From: an uncultured Bacteroidales bacterium
Lineage (GTDB): Bacteria > Bacteroidota > Bacteroidia > Bacteroidales > UBA4417
Assembly (NCBI GenBank): GCA_903946925.1
Contig: CAJAXK010000313.1
Location: 1 to 32,427 of the forward strand
Reading direction: 5' to 3'
Length of the DNA: 32,427 bases
Shown: piece after piece, positions 31,326 through 32,427 of the stretch
Position numbering within the stretch: position 1 is the stretch's first letter
Layout: each line of letters begins with the position of its first letter
The notes under the pieces: model-generated
What the model saw: the letters and a program-made list of their open reading frames with translations, nothing else
Told to the model about the DNA's origin: nothing
Databases searched by the model: none
Program-made: the position numbers and the translations under genes

Positions 31326-32255
31326 TTACCCCTTCACCATCACCCCCTCCACTTCGGTTTCTTCGTCGGCTTTTACTTCAATATTGGTGAGGCTAAGGTT
31401 TTGGTAGGTTTCCTTTATGCAAAGTATGCTGTGCATGCCGGGGTCCACCTGGTCGAAGGCAAAACTGCCATCCTCGTCGGTGGTGGTGGCTTCGGGCATG
31501 CCTTCCATTTGCACTATGGCATCGGCAATGGGTTCGGCGGTAACAGAATCGGTGAGCGTGCCGCTTACCATGCCTTGGGTTTCGCCTTCGGGGCTGCTGG
31601 GGCGGCGCTTGCCATGCCTATCCACAATTACGCGGGCATTGGTATAGGCGGCAAAAAACTCGGGTTCGCGGCTTTTTACGATGCCAAAGGCCAGGTCCAT
31701 TTTGTCGGTAAGCAGGGCGCGGATGTCGGAAATAATGGATTCCATCTCGGTTTTAATGGCGGCACGGGCACTTATGCTTGCGCGTGGGGCCGAATTTACT
31801 GCCGCATACCCGTCAATCGTAAGTTTAAACCCATTTAGCCATGCAGTATTAATGCTGTAATCGTCAAGGCGGTCGAGTAAGGTGGTGGCAAGGCGGTGCA
31901 ATTCGCGGCAGGTATCAAGGAGTTTGTCGCCCCCAACCCTATGAAGGTCGGAATAGTACAGGTCAACTTTCCCGCGTACTTCGGTTACGTTTTCCATGTT
32001 TGCAAAAAGCAGCATGGTGTTGGCTAACTCGTCGGCGGATGTTTCGAGCAACTTCCGCTTTTCCTGTTTTACGGCGGCATCGGAACTTCCAAGCACCAAT
32101 TGCTGGTTCCGCTCGTGGTGAAGGGCAACCAAGGCTTTAAGTTCCTCGAACAGTTGCGGGAGTTTTGGGACAAGGTTTAATTTGGTGGCAAACATTTGAA
32201 GCGTGTTTATCACTGCTTCGGCCATACGTAGCACATTCAAATCGGTAATTCTCAT
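31326..32255 (-). CDS. Helical protein with C-terminal carboxypeptidase-regulatory-like domain
   Basis: 309 residues with no signal peptide. The first ~215 are helical and heptad-like (LPQLFEELKALVALHHERNQ, KREPEFF-type segments). A basic linker, RHGKRRPSSPEGE, joins them to a beta-sandwich (about 228-309: GTLTDSVTAEPIADAIVQME, DEDGSFAFDQVDPGMHSILC) of the carboxypeptidase-regulatory-like type, usually extracytoplasmic. A cytosolic form is odd. The base composition is visibly more GC-rich than the flanking genes. An IS256-like element starts 40 bp before its ATG. Function unknown. Confidence 0.7.
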   Translation of the reverse strand: MRITDLNVLRMAEAVINTLQMFATKLNLVPKLPQLFEELKALVALHHERNQQLVLGSSDAAVKQEKRKLLETSADELANTMLLFANMENVTEVRGKVDLYYSDLHRVGGDKLLDTCRELHRLATTLLDRLDDYSINTAWLNGFKLTIDGYAAVNSAPRASISARAAIKTEMESIISDIRALLTDKMDLAFGIVKSREPEFFAAYTNARVIVDRHGKRRPSSPEGETQGMVSGTLTDSVTAEPIADAIVQMEGMPEATTTDEDGSFAFDQVDPGMHSILCIKETYQNLSLTNIEVKADEETEVEGVMVKG

Positions 32256-32333
32256 AACGGTATGCTAAAAGGTTAATAAATTGGTTTCTAATGCGAGACT
32301 GTTCATGCAACTGTGTCTGCAAAGAAGAAAAAC

Positions 32334-32341
32334 TAAATTTG
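32334..32341 (+). promoter_or_regulatory. -7 promoter box directly before the transposase gene
   Basis: TAAATTTG, an exact TAnnTTTG, ends 6 nt before the ATG at 32348, again predicting a leaderless transcript. Confidence 0.45.
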
Positions 32342-32347
32342 CAGACT

Positions 32348-32427
32348 ATGACAGAACCGATTAAAAAAGAAGAATTCAATTATGAAGAATTCGAAAAGGA
32401 AGCCATAAAAGGGCTTTATGCGAAGAA
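32348..32427 (+). CDS. IS256-family transposase, N-terminal fragment
   Basis: Twenty-six codons to the window edge (MTEPIKKEEFNYEEFEKEAI, then KGLYAK). The pattern F-[DN]-Y-E-x-F-x-K-x-A followed by a short basic stretch is the usual start of Bacteroidota IS256 transposases. The catalytic DDE residues lie beyond the window. The identification rests on the N-terminus plus the terminal repeat just upstream. Confidence 0.55.
   Translation, partial: MTEPIKKEEFNYEEFEKEAIKGLYAK

Larger units (their letters stand above)
32295..32427 (+). mobile_element. Left end of an IS256-like insertion sequence, cut by the window edge
   Basis: GAGACTGTTCATGCAACTGT at 32295-32314 resembles the GAGACTGTTC-type terminal inverted repeat of Bacteroidota IS256 elements, and a transposase-like gene starts 53 bp inside. 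The right end is outside the window, so target duplication cannot be checked. Confidence 0.55.

Noticed and set aside
31314-31838. 174-codon Gly/His-rich plus-strand frame
   Set aside because: It lies antisense to the carboxypeptidase-regulatory-like protein gene; its Gly/His-rich composition is what the reverse of a GC-rich coding region gives.

Overview
The window looks like a chromosomal segment of a Bacteroidota bacterium, probably an environmental Bacteroidales/Marinilabiliales-type organism. The grounds are type IX secretion (T9SS) C-terminal sorting domains, PKD-repeat surface proteins, lipoproteins with Bacteroidota-type lipoboxes, a TonB receptor with a carboxypeptidase-like N-terminal domain, and many -7 boxes of the Bacteroidota form TAnnTTTG with no clear Shine-Dalgarno sequences. 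No rRNA, tRNA or CRISPR array was recognised.

Layout. 1-8074: a 5' fragment of a minus-strand gene, a large 8-PKD T9SS protein, a phosphofructokinase of predicted pyrophosphate-dependent type, a MITE-like element, a Methyltransf_32-type methyltransferase, a TPR protein and a GtrA-like membrane protein. 8200-16151 (minus strand): a secreted M28 peptidase with PA and PDZ domains, then an apparent haem/iron acquisition locus. In transcription order that locus is a small membrane protein ending in RGPP, a T9SS-exported HmuY-like protein, a TonB receptor of HmuR type and a HmuY-like lipoprotein translationally coupled to the receptor. Flavodoxin, the usual iron-sparing replacement for ferredoxin, lies next to it on the same strand with its own promoter and terminator. 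16268-17888: an overlapping NarL-type histidine kinase/response regulator pair, divergent from flavodoxin, followed by a second copy of the MITE. 18410-27181: a secreted thioredoxin-like protein, a lipoprotein, and a backbone of panC, panD, a flippase-like membrane protein, rfaE2-type adenylyltransferase and radA. Tandem paralogous lipoproteins are inserted between panC and panD, and an AAA/DUF4143 ATPase between rfaE2 and radA. 27190-32427: an accessory region with a ParDE toxin-antitoxin pair, a HepT/MntA pair, two AT-rich unknown membrane proteins, at least five copies of a palindromic repeat, a cytosolic protein with a carboxypeptidase-regulatory-like domain, and the left end of an IS256-like insertion sequence.

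The most interesting structure is non-coding. There is a MITE family with 16-bp perfect terminal inverted repeats, one copy of which interrupts a promoter. Four genes have a -7 box 4-9 nt before the start codon, which predicts leaderless mRNAs. The strip before the AAA ATPase holds a G-run duplication over the rfaE2 stop codon and four 13-bp boxes at 32-33 bp spacing. The gap before the TonB receptor alternates repeat boxes with hairpins. The palindromic repeats are clustered around the toxin-antitoxin genes. I see no clearly new multi-gene enzymatic system. The best candidate for an under-described protein system is the paired HmuY-like proteins (one T9SS-exported, one lipoprotein) around a single receptor.
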